Positions 22,541 through 35,600 of a stretch of 64,000 nt of DNA are shown one piece after another. Position 1 is the stretch's first letter. Each line of letters begins with the position of its first letter. The stretch is taken from NCBI GenBank assembly GCA_047967505.1, contig CM106538.1; one strand, written 5' to 3'. The notes below the pieces were generated by a model, which made no database searches, was not told the origin of the DNA, and worked only from the letters and a program-made list of their open reading frames with translations. The position numbers and the translations under genes are program-made. The DNA is from Dipteris shenzhenensis (lineage: Eukaryota; Polypodiophyta; Polypodiopsida; Gleicheniales).

Positions 22541-24766
22541 AAAAAATTGGTAGATGAAGTTTACACTTTAAAAAATTTCCTAACTTTAAAAACGTTAATA
22601 GTAGTGTTGTTATTAGCATCCAAAGAAAGTGTGGGCATTCGATCATTATTAGCATCAGTAGTGTGATAGAAATATCCACAAAATATTTGGGGGGAAATTA
22701 GTGCTTGGACTTGTCCTAATTTTCCCAATTAAATATTTATGTATTATATTAGTTTTGGCCAGTTATTTTGTGTGTATTGTATAGCACAATTCACCCCAAA
22801 AAAAAGTGTTTGTGTGTAGCACATAATTGTATGTTTATATCATATTACACATAATGTATTGTATACCGTGTTATATATATTGTGTTATAGGAAAATATGT
22901 AAGTAACTAAGCATATACATATAGTATTTAGTCTATCTATCTCTTAGAACAAGGTATAGGCTTCACATCTCAATGGGAAATTCACAAAATCTCACATCTA
23001 GAATACATTACAACTCTTATTATGAGATAACATAACTATTTTGGTTTTCAGGACTTTGAGTTAAATTAGGTATATGGCGATTATTGTTTTAATAGTAGTT
23101 GTTAGCTAGCATAACCATCTCACTTTATTTTTTAATGTATTCTAAAAAGATACGACAAAGTACAACTATAATGTGTTTATTTGATGTGCTTTTCACAATA
23201 AAGTGGGTTCAATGTTGATGTAGAAGTAGCTTCAATGTTGATGTAGAAGTAGCGTACAATATTCACGACCTTAAAATGAGAATGAAGAATCAAGAATGGA
23301 GAGGTTTATATGACTTATGTTTATATTATGTTGAGGGCACACATGAAAGGAATTCATGCTTGAGTTTGAATTATGACAATGAAATAAAATCAAAGTGATT
23401 GTTATGTTTTGTGTAATTTGGAGATGATCTTAGACAATGAGTTTGAATTATTCTAGTTGAATGATTTTGAATATCTATATAATTTGGAAAATACATTAGA
23501 TCTATATGATTTTGAATTAAGTAGTTGAATGAAATATATATGATTGTTATGATGAATGCATAGATTGAGAAAGGTATAAATGTTTAACAAATTGGAGGTA
23601 GTTTGATTAGTTCTTTTAAAATGAAAAAATTTTAATGCACATATTAAGGGTCAATTATAAAGTAACATGCACTCTATGGCAATTGTGCTTAAAGGATCAT
23701 ATAACTTTATAGGAGGTATTTATGGGTTATATTATAGCAAAGCAGGCATGAAAAAATAATCTACATTTCAATTTTAGAAATCTCACTGCCAAAGGTAAAA
23801 TTGCAAGAATCTCAACATATCATAATGAGTTTTTTCATGTTGGTATTAGCCTCTATAATTAAGCAACATATACTCTATGGCTGTGCAAAATGCATTCCTC
23901 AAGTTTATAAGGGTATTTGCATGGGTCATATTGTAACAAGAAGGCATCAAAGAAAATGTATAGCTGACTTTTAGAAATCCCACTCCCAAAGGTGGAGCAA
24001 TGATAAAAAGTTAAATTGAAGGGATTTTGTAATATCATAATGAGTTTTCTCATGTAGGTGATGGACGCTAACATGCATTCATGGGATAGTCAGTTCCATT
24101 TTCTATAATGTGGTGGATTAAACTACATGTAATGGAGTCATCTTTGTTGTGTGCATTAGTATTATATTGTCGAAGCATATGCAACATGATGCTCCAAAAG
24201 ACCCATAGTTAAGGTTTGAGGAATCTATGAAAGCACAAAAAGACTTTATACCCTTAATTTATGGAAAATGCATTGCCTTGGGAGTCTTCAAAGATGCCTT
24301 TAGAATATTGTAAGCTACTTCATAAAAATGAGAATGAAGAAGTAGCCTTCAGAAGCAATAGTCAAAAATGCATAATCAAGGACATTCAACGAGTAATCAT
24401 TTTGCCAACAAGAGACTAGGCTATATAAATTTGATTTAGATTACTAATTACACATTTACTTGTTTGATGTCAAGTTAGTAATTTGTGACATCTTTTATTG
24501 ATGGTAATTTGAGTTGTGAATTATTTTATTTGGATTTTTGGGTTTTCATAGAGTATTTAATCCCCTCAAAGAATGCCTTGCCCTTCATCCCTACCTATTG
24601 TAAGTAATTTTGGCGATAAACAATTCCAATATACATTTAAACATAAAAATTAGAGCATGAATATTTTCCGGTGTCCTAAAATATATGGCATCTAAAAATT
24701 TTATCATTTCAAAGCTTTCTCATATTTTCGCTATTGAAATGATACGTTTAAAGACGGTCCAAGGGG

Positions 24767-24812
<46 letters not shown>

Positions 24813-25600
24813 GCTCGATTGACGGGCCACCAACAAGAAGCCATACATGAGAGATGATGATCTTAATGGTGTGCTATATAACTTTCAAGCTAACCACCAA
24901 GCAAGAATATATTTGTGTCAAGGATCTTTTGTAATGTATTTTTTTGCAATCTTTGTTCCTATTATATGCGCCTATAACAAAAAATAACAAATTAAGTGCC
25001 AAAAGTATGAATTTTTTTAAATCTTAGAGCTCATGTATCCTAACAGTTTTGTACAAACCCTAAAAGAATCCATTAATTCCAAGATTTACTTTTTCAAATT
25101 GTGGTCATAGGGCATATAATAGGAGCAAAGGTCCCCAAAAATCCTAACTATAAAGAGAAATGGATTAGGTTTAGTTTGGTTAGAGGTCGAAAATGCAGTA
25201 GGAGAGACAAGGACACTAGATAGGCCTTTGAACCAAACTTTGGGAAACTTTAAAAATTAGAAAATCATGTCAAATCCCCACCACCACTTGCCATATTACA
25301 TTCATATTCATTCACCTTTGAGATAAGCTACAATTCATACCACCCTTCATATATTGTCAAGACAAATTTATGACTATCCTATCATACTAGTGAAGAAAAT
25401 CACCCTTATATTTTAAAAGGCAAATAAGAATGTGCACATGTAGAAAAGAGAGCGCGGAGAGAAAAGAGGAGGGGGCAAGGGAGGGGGGGCGGGGGGAGAA
25501 AGAGAAAGTTTATTTAAGTCTGCTGAAGACTGATGGGTCTATGAGACTGAAAGAAAACCTGATACAATGAGCAAAATGGTGGAGCTACTAAGCAAGCATC
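22541..25600. other. AT-rich gene-free region
   Basis: About 3 kb with no coding signal I can support. It contains a short exact tandem copy of TTCAATGTTGATGTAGAAGTAGC (23209-23255), a diverged tandem pair of about 205 bp (about 23650-23840 and 23857-24060, sharing ATCATAATGAGTTTT), a CT microsatellite, and a G/A-rich tract at 25440-25510. Confidence 0.6.
24768..24808. repeat. (TC)n microsatellite
   Basis: About 20 uninterrupted TC units. Confidence 0.95.
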
Positions 25601-25849
25601 CTAACCCATGCTAGAAAACTGTGTAGACATAGTTAGTGATATCATTGTACATGTCAACCATAATCATATACATCCATCTTGGCATCATCATCCTCATGTG
25701 GAGACACAGTCTGATTCAATACAATACAAAAGGCATACAGAACGTCAAGATACATCCAATGACAGACTAGGCAGTGTAGGCAAGAAGCCCGTAATCGATC
25801 CATGTCTGCTATCTAGATGAGTAATCTGTCGTGCCCTCTTGGTTGCTAC

Positions 25850-26760
25850 CTGATGCCTGACAAGCACCACGGTAACCCCGATTGGCCACACCCCAGGCCT
25901 AAAAATAGACATGTCAGTGAGTGTGATCTGTGCGCTCTATCAGGTTCACCACGTCTCGATTTGAGGGTCTTTGCTTCTCCTGCTATCCATGGCTGAGAGA
26001 GCAACCTACTCTGCCTGGAAGAACTCTGTGATCGTACTTTGGGATGGGCTAGGCACAGTCCCTACTCTTGTCTCCTCAATCTGATGGGACGATCTCGATG
26101 TCGGAGTGCCTCTCGTGAATAAAAGCTACCAGGTATCTCGGATCAGGTTATAGGAGTCTGAAGAGGCCCTCGCATCTGTCTCTGAAAAGGCAATGGTATT
26201 GTCCATGAATCTCATGGTAGACTAGGCAACGGAAGATAAAGTGCTCCTCTGACTCCACCTCATGGGACTCACACAATGTGCAAATATGACTCTCTATGGC
26301 TATCCCCTCTATTCGTCGGCACCCGATGACATGTAATTGCCAAGGGAAACCCTGAGGTAGCGTGTGTCACCCTATGATCCATGAACCATAAGGACGCACA
26401 CGTAGTGGAGGTAAGTGAGTCTCGAATGCCGCATCTAATTGCGGTGGGGATGCAGCTTGAATGCTCTGATAAGGGAGAGATGGGTGAGAGGTCTATTCCC
26501 CAACAAGTGTTACCACACATGCGTGTAGGTCAAACCAATAAGGAGTTGAAAAGGAGAACCTTGGTCCATGGGTCCTGAAAGTCTGAGTGGAAGCATAGTT
26601 TCTCCAGTCGGGCCAAGGAGGCGTAACCTCTACTCTGGTGGGCCTGCATCGTCGGTCTCATCGTGAAGATAGGTCCGGAGAACAAAACTCCCAAGTATGT
26701 GTATGATGAAACGATCTCAAGTGGTGCCCTATCAGATGTAAACTACTCTCTGTGTCCTGA
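25850..26760 (-). pseudogene. LINE ORF2 C-terminal fragment (RT thumb to zinc-binding tail)
   Basis: Reading leftward on the minus strand: YTYLGVLFSGPIFTMRP and QSRGYASLARLEKLCF then DPWTKVLLFNSLL (about 26720-26550), followed after frame changes by HICTLCESHEVESEEHF and IFRCLVYHEIHGQYH (about 26310-26200). The first part is the region after the reverse transcriptase core of plant LINEs; the last is the Cys/His-rich zf-RVT tail. Stops interrupt it. It is the missing 3' half of the family seen at 27550-28110, but on the opposite strand. Confidence 0.72.
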
Positions 26761-26789
26761 GTCTCATAGACTGAGACCCCCTATGTGGA

Positions 26790-27350
26790 GGACCGGACAG
26801 GTGGGTGGTGGGGTCCAATGATGGGACATCCTTCCCAAAAGGTGGTCATGTTGTCCATCGGTGCAGTCTATGTCCGTGGAATCCCTCATACTCTGATATT
26901 GAGAGCCTTGGTGGCCCTCTGTTGCTGCTCCATGAGGGTAGCCGAAAATTCCCGCTTCACCACATCTACCCATTTGGAAGTCTCTGCTATGGCTGACTGC
27001 ATGGTGGCTATCTAAGCCTCCACAACTGCTGCAGGTGTACGCTTGAGGCCATGCTCAAGGAAGAAAACTCCTTCCTGAGTTCTATGTGTCGTGTCTGAGC
27101 TCTTGGATGAGACTAGCCTGTTACTGAATAACAATCACCTGCTCCTGAGTGAAACGGGCCTGCTCTTGTGCAAATCGGGTCAACTCTGCCTCATGTGCCC
27201 GAATGCTACGTACCTCTATGAGGAGAGACTCCCACAGGTCTACTGGGTCAGCCAATGAGTAGCTCAGGCCTCTCCGGATCTTAGATCGGTAAGGGCCTCG
27301 TGCAAAGGTAGAGAGGTGGGGCTAGATGGTGGATGGCAAACGGGTGAGGT
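26790..27350 (-). other. Possible coiled-coil gag-like remnant
   Basis: On the minus strand a Glu/Gln-rich helical segment (VRSIRAHEAELTRFAQEQ, then ARFTQEQVIVIQ) with stops around it. Similar in style to the gag-like pieces at 14840-16430. Weak evidence; it could be another host or transposon exon. Confidence 0.25.
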
Positions 27351-27549
27351 GAGCAGAGAGGGGATATCAATGATGAGGGAATTCTAGTAGAATACTGGAA
27401 AGAGGCTGGCTCAAGGGGAGAGGTAAGAGGGAAGACAGAGAGTACTGTAAACCAATATGGATATCTGGGGACTGTGAAGTGGGTGATGGAACAGTCGTCG
27501 GTGTAGCTATCGATATGGCTATTGGGGTAGATGATCCGTTGTAGCTGTC

Positions 27550-28110
27550 AAAGTTGATGCTAAGAAGCCCATGTTGAAACTTAGGAGTGTCATAGAAGAG
27601 GCTAGGACACGAAGACAGAGGGTATATTGTTGCTTTGTGGAATTCCGCAAAGCCTTTGATACAGTACCTCAAGCATGCCTCATTAGGCGGTTACATGAGC
27701 TGGGGTATGGGCTGGAGATAGTTTGGGCTGTTATGGCACTTTATGAGAGGGTTTCTGGCAGGGTTCGGATGTGGAGCGGATGGACAGATGAGATCATGAG
27801 CACCATGGGGGTCAAACAAGGTTGTCCACTCTCATCGACCTTGTTTGGCCTCTACATAGATGAGCTTGAGTCTTTTATGAGGACACTAGAAGGAGCTGGT
27901 TGTTTTCTAGCCGGTTACTTGCTCCAGATTCTTTTGTACGCTGATGATGTGGTGCTATTATCCTCGTCTGCTGAGGGGCTCTAGAGACACCTAGATGCAC
28001 TATTGGCTTTTCGCGAGTCCCATGACTTGAAGGTCAACTTGGGTAAAACCAAGGTTGGAACTGTAACGATACCCTTTGGTCCTGGGAATTTCTCCGAGTC
28101 AATATACAAG
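27550..28110 (+). pseudogene. LINE reverse transcriptase, nearly intact frame
   Basis: A single frame from about 27550 carries RVYCCFVEFRKAFDTVPQ (motif A), GVKQGCPLSSTLFGLYIDEL (motif B) and LLQILLYADDVVLLSSS (motif C with intact catalytic YADD). It continues past one nonsense codon (TAG at 27982-27984, where a CAG would restore the family residue) into RHLDALLAFRESHDL and VNLGKTK. Endonuclease is not upstream of it, so this copy is 5' truncated. Similarity ends near 28100. Confidence 0.85.
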
Positions 28111-28179
28111 ACGAGACAGTCTTCTACACAAAGACACATCAGAGACCAAAGCGCCCCTTATCGGTGGTTAGTGGATACA

Positions 28180-28435
28180 GTTGGGAGTCAACCTAGAAGT
28201 AGGAGACGAGGGAGACAGGTAGAGTACGGGGATTCAAGAGGAGTAGCAGTCTTATATAGATCATCACTTATTGGGGCGATTTCAGTGAAGAGGAGAGATC
28301 CACATTCTAGGCTTCTTTGGATCCGACTGGGAGGAGGCTGAGACATCACCATATACACTCCTCTACCATAATATCATGGATTTCTTGAGCCGTGGAGATG
28401 TTCTCCTAGTGAGGAGCTTAAACACAAGGATAGAG
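28180..28435 (+). pseudogene. LINE endonuclease, 5' part
   Basis: The frame contains GDSRGVAVLYRSSLIGAIS and RRDPHSRLLWIRLGGG, then (after a TGA) DITIYTPLLP. This is the mid part of an AP-type LINE endonuclease. It is cut at 28435 by the copia-derived insertion and resumes at 29878 in the same protein order. Confidence 0.72.
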
Positions 28436-28784
28436 TGTTGGGATAAGTATGGTCAAGGGCTTGCACTATGGTGCATATGTGCATCTAGGGGAGTCACGTG
28501 TGTGTGTGTGTGTGTGTTGTAGAGGCACATCTAGTGCTATGATGTGTCTAGTGTGTGACCTAAGTGATGATGTAAGCCAAAGGTCCCCACATGGGAGGTT
28601 CCTTTGATTTAGGCCAGTCCCACTGATGTAGGGGCTAATTGCCACTGATTAAGGGGAGGTGCCTACACCATTCTCTTTCTATAAAATGGAGGTCATTCCT
28701 TCATTCTAATACATGGATTTTGCCTCACTTGTGCTCTCACTCTTTGTGCCATGATGCATCTCTTCTACCCCACACTCCTCTACA
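28436..28784 (+). repeat. 5' LTR of the nested copia element
   Basis: TG...CA termini, a (GT)n run at 28498-28517, and a TATA-like sequence before the presumed transcription start. Directly followed by the primer-binding site. Confidence 0.8.
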
Positions 28785-29085
28785 TTTGGTACCAGAGCTG
28801 ATAGGCTTTGTAGAACTCATTTTGGTAGTGCCACCTCATCATCTTCTCCAACACACCTTTTTGAGCTTTCTTCCTCCTTCCTTCTCAGAATTTGCTTAGC
28901 TCTATTCTCCCCATTCCTAGCGACTTTTGACAAGCCCTTCCAACTGGAGTTTCTACCCTATGGGGCGCTCCCTTGGCCTAGAGCATTCTCCCAAAGATGG
29001 TGTATTCCACCCGTGCTGATACAAGCAAGCTGAAACGTCAAAACACGCAATTTCGCCCTTCTGCTCAACCATTTCCTGAGCCCTT

Positions 29086-29143
29086 CTAGCACAAGTTGGT
29101 CCATGCCTAGAGCTAGCACAAGTTGGTCCATGCCTAGAGCCTG
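29086..29143. repeat. 27-bp tandem duplication in copia leader
   Basis: CTAGCACAAGTTGGTCCATG CCTAGAG occurs twice in a row with no change, between the primer-binding site and gag. Confidence 0.9.
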
Positions 29144-29368
29144 CTGCTAATAAATTTTGAAGGCCAATGCTTATTGGAGCAAGGAGAAATTAGAGAAAAG
29201 ACAGTCAAAGAAGGTGCAACTCTCCCAAACAAAAAGGTGCACTATTTCAGCAATGCTCTTCAATTATGTGAATTGTGCCCTCCAAGTTGAGCTAGTCTAC
29301 TGCAATGCATTTTTGACAGTTTTAGACATTTGATGCTAGAGTAAATGCTAGAGTGATGCTTGAGGATT

Positions 29369-29855
29369 AAAATGGAGGGAGATAATGTTGTTGCTAATGT
29401 CAACACTATGAGAAGTATTATGACACAACTAGCTTCAATTAATTCTCCTGTCACTGAAGATGATGCAATGGCAGTGATTTTAAAGAGCATGCCTCAAGAT
29501 TTTGACTATGTGATTACTACTTTGAAGAATCTTCCTCAACCCTCATTAGAAGGCATCATTAGTGCCTTACAAGAAGAGGAAAGAAAGAACACTTCCAAAA
29601 TGGGCAAAATGCATACAGAGGCACTTGCAATAAAGTTTTCAAAGAGCAAGTACAAGGCTTGTAAACACTGTGGGAAGAACAATCACCTTGAGAAAGATTG
29701 TTATAGAATCAACCTTGCTCATATTGTAAAAAGAATAATCACTCTGAAAAGTTTTGCAAAGAGAAAAAGAGAACTATGACAAATCTGGTTGAAGAGAGAA
29801 CTCCATCAGCAAAAGAAGCATCCAACTTTGTGGTAGAAGACAAGGACTTTGACTT
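29369..29855 (+). pseudogene. Copia gag fragment with two zinc knuckles
   Basis: The frame carries the copia gag (UBN2-type) core: NVVANVNTMRSIMTQLASI, then ILKSMPQDFDYVITTLKNL, then LEGIISALQEEERK, then a CCHC knuckle CKHCGKNNHLEKDC (about 29660-29700). A second knuckle, CSYCKKNNHSEKFC, follows at about 29718-29760 but lies in a different frame, so there is a frameshift between the two. Coding ends at VVEDKDFDF then TGA, where the deletion to the LTR end begins. Confidence 0.85.
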
Positions 29856-29877
29856 TTGAGCCCCACACTCCTCTACA

Positions 29878-30270
29878 AAGAGCACACCAGGTACCGCTGC
29901 TAGATTTTCGAGAGGACGTTGTTTTACTTCTCGACATTCATCTTGCTGACAATGACATATCACGAGTGTCTGCTGATAGACGGACCCCTATCACTTCTTA
30001 CGAGCATGCACTACTCATTATCTATAATGGTCTTGAGCGATGAGCCTCCCCTAATGGCTTCACTTGCTTTCTGCGTGGAGGGAGGTCTAGCGTAGTTGAT
30101 TATATCTTGGGATCCGCTGCCTTCACATCACACATCCTAGACTTCTCCATTTCACCACCACCACCTGAGACAGTTCACACACATTTCTTCAATATCACTA
30201 CTTCCCGCCTTGCTCTACCACTCACCACACCACCCTCCTACACTACCTATCACGACATACACTTTGAAGG
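29878..30270 (+). pseudogene. LINE endonuclease, 3' part
   Basis: Continues the interrupted endonuclease: VPLLDFREDVVLL, then VSADRRTPITSYEHALL, then (past one TGA at 30041) SPNGFTCFLRGG and SSVVDYILGSAAF, a typical end of the LINE endonuclease fold. One frame throughout except the single stop. From about 30270 to 31128 I see no gene. Confidence 0.75.
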
Positions 30271-31128
30271 TGGATGCGGGTGATGATGATGATGAGGATG
30301 GAGGCCCCACCTTGATACTGTACTAGCCTTCGTTATCGCTTTGTTGTCCACACCGAGTCCACTCTTGTTGAAGTGTGTGTTAACGTCCTCTAGAGTAAGT
30401 TGCTTTGGAATCATGTAATCTTTCTTGTTTCTCCCTTCATCCTTTTCTGTGTCATTCTCTCGCTCGCCTCTCCCCATCTTGTCATGCTTATGCAAAACCT
30501 TTTCTTCGTTTTTCGTTTAAGCAAAAGGGTAAAAAAGCTAACACCCATGATAAGCCTCAGGGGCAAGACGATAACAAATAAATAGCAGGATGGCCAATGC
30601 CAACTCGTGAGTTGAGAGGCATTCTGCCAGGGAAATGTATCTCTCTAAGACCAGTGGGCATGATGTTTTACAAAAAATAATGGTCAACGTTAAAGCTGGT
30701 CGAATCCAAATTGTGCATGTGAGGGCATCAAAGCAATCTTCAATGTGACCATGAGGAGTTCAAAGAATGTGCCAGGGAAATGAATATATCTCTTAAGCTA
30801 GAGGGCATTAGAAACACTAATAGCCATAAAAATGGATAGAGAGGAGCAAGAACTGAAGTGAAATTCATATTATGTCAAGTCTCCAAAATGCTGATAGAAA
30901 CTCAATAAGAGCAAAATATCACCAGAGACGCCGTTTGGCGAATCGCCCAAATAACTACTAATCGCATTGGAATTTATCGCTTTAATCGCTAATTGTAAAT
31001 TTTAATGCGCATTGAAACCTTCCACTCATGGGAAAGGGCTTACAGATCCAACATAGACATGAAAACGGCCATCACAGATTGAGACTTTCATTTACAGTCC
31101 TCATCCAAAAGACCAATATGATCTAGAT

Positions 31129-32561
31129 TCATGGGTGCCACTTGATGCTGCATCCAAGACTGTTGAAACCCACAAACAATTCGAAAATCAGCAGCCAAAG
31201 CACATAAATGTACACCTCTTAAACAGCCAGGTAGGTATTGAGTTTTAAAAGACTACCTTGGTCTCTGCACTGTGCTTACCGGCCGCCCAGACAACACACA
31301 GTCTAAAGCATTCCTTATGTCTCTGAAACATACCAATACATGTAAGTCCATTTTGTTTTCCTTCATGTATGCTAGTACATGTCTAGAAATAGTGCACGAG
31401 TTTTCTAAAGCATAATTTGTTGCACAAAATAACAAACCTGCCAGTGATAGGCCGGTTGCTATTTGGCCTTGAATCGTCAAATTGGCCATGATAGGCAAGT
31501 TCAAATAGCCGCCTTCCATCCTTTTAAAATTCAATGAAGTGGCAATTGATGAACAGCTTGCTATAAAAGTACATACACCCAAAAACCAAACACTCCTATG
31601 ATTTACCTTCTTGAAAAGGAAAAAGTCAGGTGTGCATGCTGCACCAAATGCTTTTGCAACGTCCTGAGTCTGCAAATAAACATCAGGAATTCAGCACAAC
31701 TCCACAGGTCTTGGATTTCAGATATCAAGAGGAGGAAAACTTTAATTAAAATATAATGGGCTTTTAAAATTCCTTGAACCATTTACAATTGTCTTCAAAT
31801 TCCACGCTCAAGAAGTTCACAAATTTGAAGATCAACAATGGATGAACAAGAGCGGTCTCTTCCTCAGCAAGATGAAAGCAGGGCCAAAATCACAATAGTC
31901 TTCAAGTGCTAATGTGAACAAGAAGAAGAGGGGGTGAAACCCCTACTTGTAGTGGGGGAGGGATCCCCCACCTTCGCCACCCATGTAATCACCTTGGGTC
32001 AGCCCCCAATGCCCCATGCCCCCAACCGGCCTTGATAAGATCAGGCAACCTAAAGGCTGACTTGGGACAACCAGGGGGCCAACTTTCTGGAGTTGAGAAG
32101 TGTTGCAGTCTGGACCATATAGATGCTGCATTCACATGGCTGATCTCTGGATCTGCCATGTTCCCTCAGATCATTCTCATTGGCTTCTTCGGGGGCATTA
32201 AAGATTGAGCAACTAAGGACTGAGTGAGTACCCAGAGGGTGGAGCATTAAACTCCAACCACTCCCCTAATAAGAGTTTGATGGTCTGATTCCAAGAAGCT
32301 GTTCGGTCATGTATCCTTTACCTCCAGCTGCAATTTGCCCTCTCTTGCTCCGTCACTGCCTGAACTAAACCCCAAGCTGGGCAGGCGTGGGGATCAGCCC
32401 ATGCTGGAGTTAAAAAGTAGTTGCTACCGCTGTTGGAGAGAGAGGTAGAAGAGCAGATGGAAGAGTGGAGGTGCAGAGGTGTAGCAGAGGTGGAACAATA
32501 GGAGGGCTGAGTAAAAGGTGGAGAGAAGGTCAAGCAGGCATGAGCAGAAGTGGAGTGGATG

Positions 32562-32613
<52 letters not shown>

Positions 32614-35600
32614 CACCTCATCATATAGATAAGGAAATGGATATCCCAGCGTTCTTGCTTCTTCAGTCATGAACTCTGGTCCATCCTGCTCATGCCCCAC
32701 CATTCCAACGTGAGAAAGATTTCAGTCATCATTTTCAGTCATCATCCAGAAAATCAGAGGCACTATAAGCTATATCCACATAAACTATTTTTGAGGCATG
32801 AAGAAATCTGACAAACAGGAAGAAGTAGCATGAGAGTAAAGAACCTGAGGATGTGTTTTGATTGAGTTTGAGGAAATTGCCACAACACCAAGCCCTTGCT
32901 GTAATATACAATGCAAATGCAATAAACATCCTAATATCAATCCATTATTCATCTATACCAAGCCTATAGAAGGCATGTTATGAAAAGAAATATGCCAATA
33001 AAACAAGGTGATTTCTCAGGGTATAACAAACAAAAGGCCATCTAATTGAGCATCAACTCTGGCATGCCATAGCATAAACATTAAAAGAAACTATCTGAAA
33101 GAGAAGCGAACATACTGGAATGTATTCGTTGGCCAATTTCACAAGATCAGGCTTCAAATGCACAACGAAAGGACAGTGATTACAGATAAACATGACCTGC
33201 ATAGAATCAGGATGTACATTAGAGATAGCCAGTTTTGTTCAACCCCTTTAAGAAAAGAAGTTATTTGTAAAACCAAACAACCTTCCTATGTCATGCATGG
33301 TATCAAAACCGACATTTCTTCTACTTGACAGGTGGTGTGAAATGACTTTTAAGATTATGACAAGCCATCCTACCTTGCCTGACAAAGAATTCCTACCTTG
33401 CCTGAAAGAATTCCAAGGAGGGTATTCTGTTTAATAAATTGTTGTTTTCTTGGGTCCAAAAATGTAAAAAATATGTTCAACATATATATAGTAATAATTT
33501 CATAAAGCAAATTGTAATTTCAATTTCGGTCTCCACATCAAATTTGAAGTAAGACTGTCCACATGTCTTCCAAGACCCATGATTTCTTCAAAGGAATCTA
33601 TGTATTATCCAAACGATTGGAATTTGATGCTTTTCACAATTGCAACCTATGGATTGAAATGCTATGTACACGCTCCATGTTATGTCCCAAAAGTTTGTGA
33701 CTGGGAGCAAACATAGATTGTGGTTTTAAGGAACCACATCCATGTGGCTTTTAAGTGATTGTGATGTGAAGCAACAGAGATTAACTTTGATTTGAAGAGT
33801 CAGGGCTTGTGCAAGGCTCTTCAGAATTGCCGACAGGGTTTTTGGTGTGACAAAAGGTGAAGAGCAGAGCTAACAGATGAGATCATCACTTTTTGCAGAG
33901 GGCTTGCCTGAATCAAGAACCCAGTTGGACAATCAACAATGTCTATTCCAAAAGGCCAGAACATGTGGCTGCAATCTCCTACAAGCTGCCTAGGGTCAAA
34001 CTATTAAATAGCAAGCGAATGGCCACAAGAGGGTTATGTGATTCTGCATGTAGCAAAGTGACCATGAACTGCAACAGGAGCAGAGCATGCTCAAGAAAAG
34101 TGGCTGCCAGGGTTTTGATTTAAGGTTTACTACAACCAAGATTTTCCTTAAATTAGATTAGACTTTTTTGTACTTATCTTCTTGTACATTGCTCCTAGAT
34201 GCTAGGAAAGAGTACTATAGAATTGGCCTCTATGTGTCTACATTTGTGTAAGTAATGTTCTTTATGTCATACCATGCCTAACCACATCAAGAAACAAGAT
34301 GGCACCAGTATGGCAAAATAATATCATCCCAAGCTTATCGCTGGGAGAAATGGAAGCCTTCTTGTGGCTACTCCAAGTTGGTTTTGTCTCGTAGTCTTCG
34401 TTTCCTCCGGTTGTTATCAACGTTCTTCCAGTCCTTGCTTTTTCCTCTCGTGTTGGGTTAGTTACTTTACGTTGCATAATATTTACTCTTCGGCTTCTAT
34501 AAATGAAATGAGAGGTGGTTTGGTATCTTTGTCCTCCATGGTTTTTCGGTGATGGTTTGTGTGGGTTTCTTTTTTGGTTGTTATCAACGTATTCTAGTCT
34601 GCCTTGCTTTTTTCTCTCTTGTGTTGGGTTAGTTACTTTACATTACATAATGTTTTACTCTTTGGCTTCTATAAATCAAATGAGAGGCAGTTTGGTATCT
34701 TTGTCCTACATGGTTTTTCGGTGATAGTTTGTGTGGCTTTCTTTTTTACTTGATCTTTTGAGTTTAGAAGTTAAGGCAATCTGGTGGATTGTCACTTTTT
34801 GTTCATGGAGTTACTCCTTGCTTGGTCTCGCCTGACTGCTTGTTGCAACAAGGCAGCTTTGGCAAACTTATAGTTACCTCAACTGGTAAAGTAGCTTTCT
34901 CACTTTAAGCATTAGTGAAATCTCTCCAAGAGGCTCTTTCTTGCACTATCCCTTCAACACGATTCATTATGTTGGCTTCTGTAGCATGTCTTGAGCTTCT
35001 CAATCTAGTAAGCTCGTATGATTCTCTTTTTCAGTATTAATTTTTATGATTTTTGACAAGATCACATGCTTGGCTTCCTTCCTAGGCTTTGACAATCACT
35101 AGGAGCAACATTTGGGTCATCGATAAGCTCTAACATTCATCGTTTGGATCATAGTAGTAGAAGTGATGTTTTAGGCAAGCAAGTGCTTCTCATTCTAAAG
35201 ATAGTTTATTTGATTGGTAGAGTGGATAAGAGTGTTGCGACAATTATATTTCTTACATCACTTACCGCAGATATTATAATGCGACAATTATATTTCTACG
35301 TCACTTACTGCAGATATTATAATATACTCATGTTGACTAAGGAGAAGTATTATATAAGACCACACCAGACGCGACGAGGATTCTAGTAAGTGCTTTTTAG
35401 TTGGACCCATGTTTTGGCAAGCTAGATGGTTGGAATTGTGGGTGATTCCATGGCATGTATTTTTATTAAGATGTATGTATATCAAGCATAATTACGTTGG
35501 GATTAGTTGTTACTAACACAATCCGTTTCTTGAGTACAGATAATGAGTTACATAACAAGGAATGAAGATAGTGAAGATAATTTGGATTGGGCAAAATATT

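Larger units (their letters stand above)
28436..29877 (+). mobile_element. Deleted Ty1/copia element nested in a LINE
   Basis: Begins with a 349-bp LTR (28436-28784, TGTTGGGATAAG ... CTCCTCTACA) containing a TATAAA sequence near 28680. The primer-binding site TGGTACCAGAGC (28787-28798, one mismatch to the initiator-Met type) follows, then leader and gag. It ends with the last 17 bp of the LTR (29861-29877, identical to 28768-28784), so the 3' LTR and everything from gag onward were deleted. Flanking 5-mers are TAGAG (28431-28435) and AAGAG (29878-29882), a target duplication with one change. The LINE endonuclease frame resumes exactly at the right end, which supports the boundaries. Confidence 0.85.

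Noticed and set aside
27003-27540. An in-frame start for the LINE RT further upstream
   Set aside because: Similarity to RT begins at about 27550; upstream sequence does not continue the protein, so the LINE is truncated.
28785-28800. tRNA gene signal near TGGTACCAGAGC
   Set aside because: It is a retrotransposon primer-binding site following an LTR; no cloverleaf around it.
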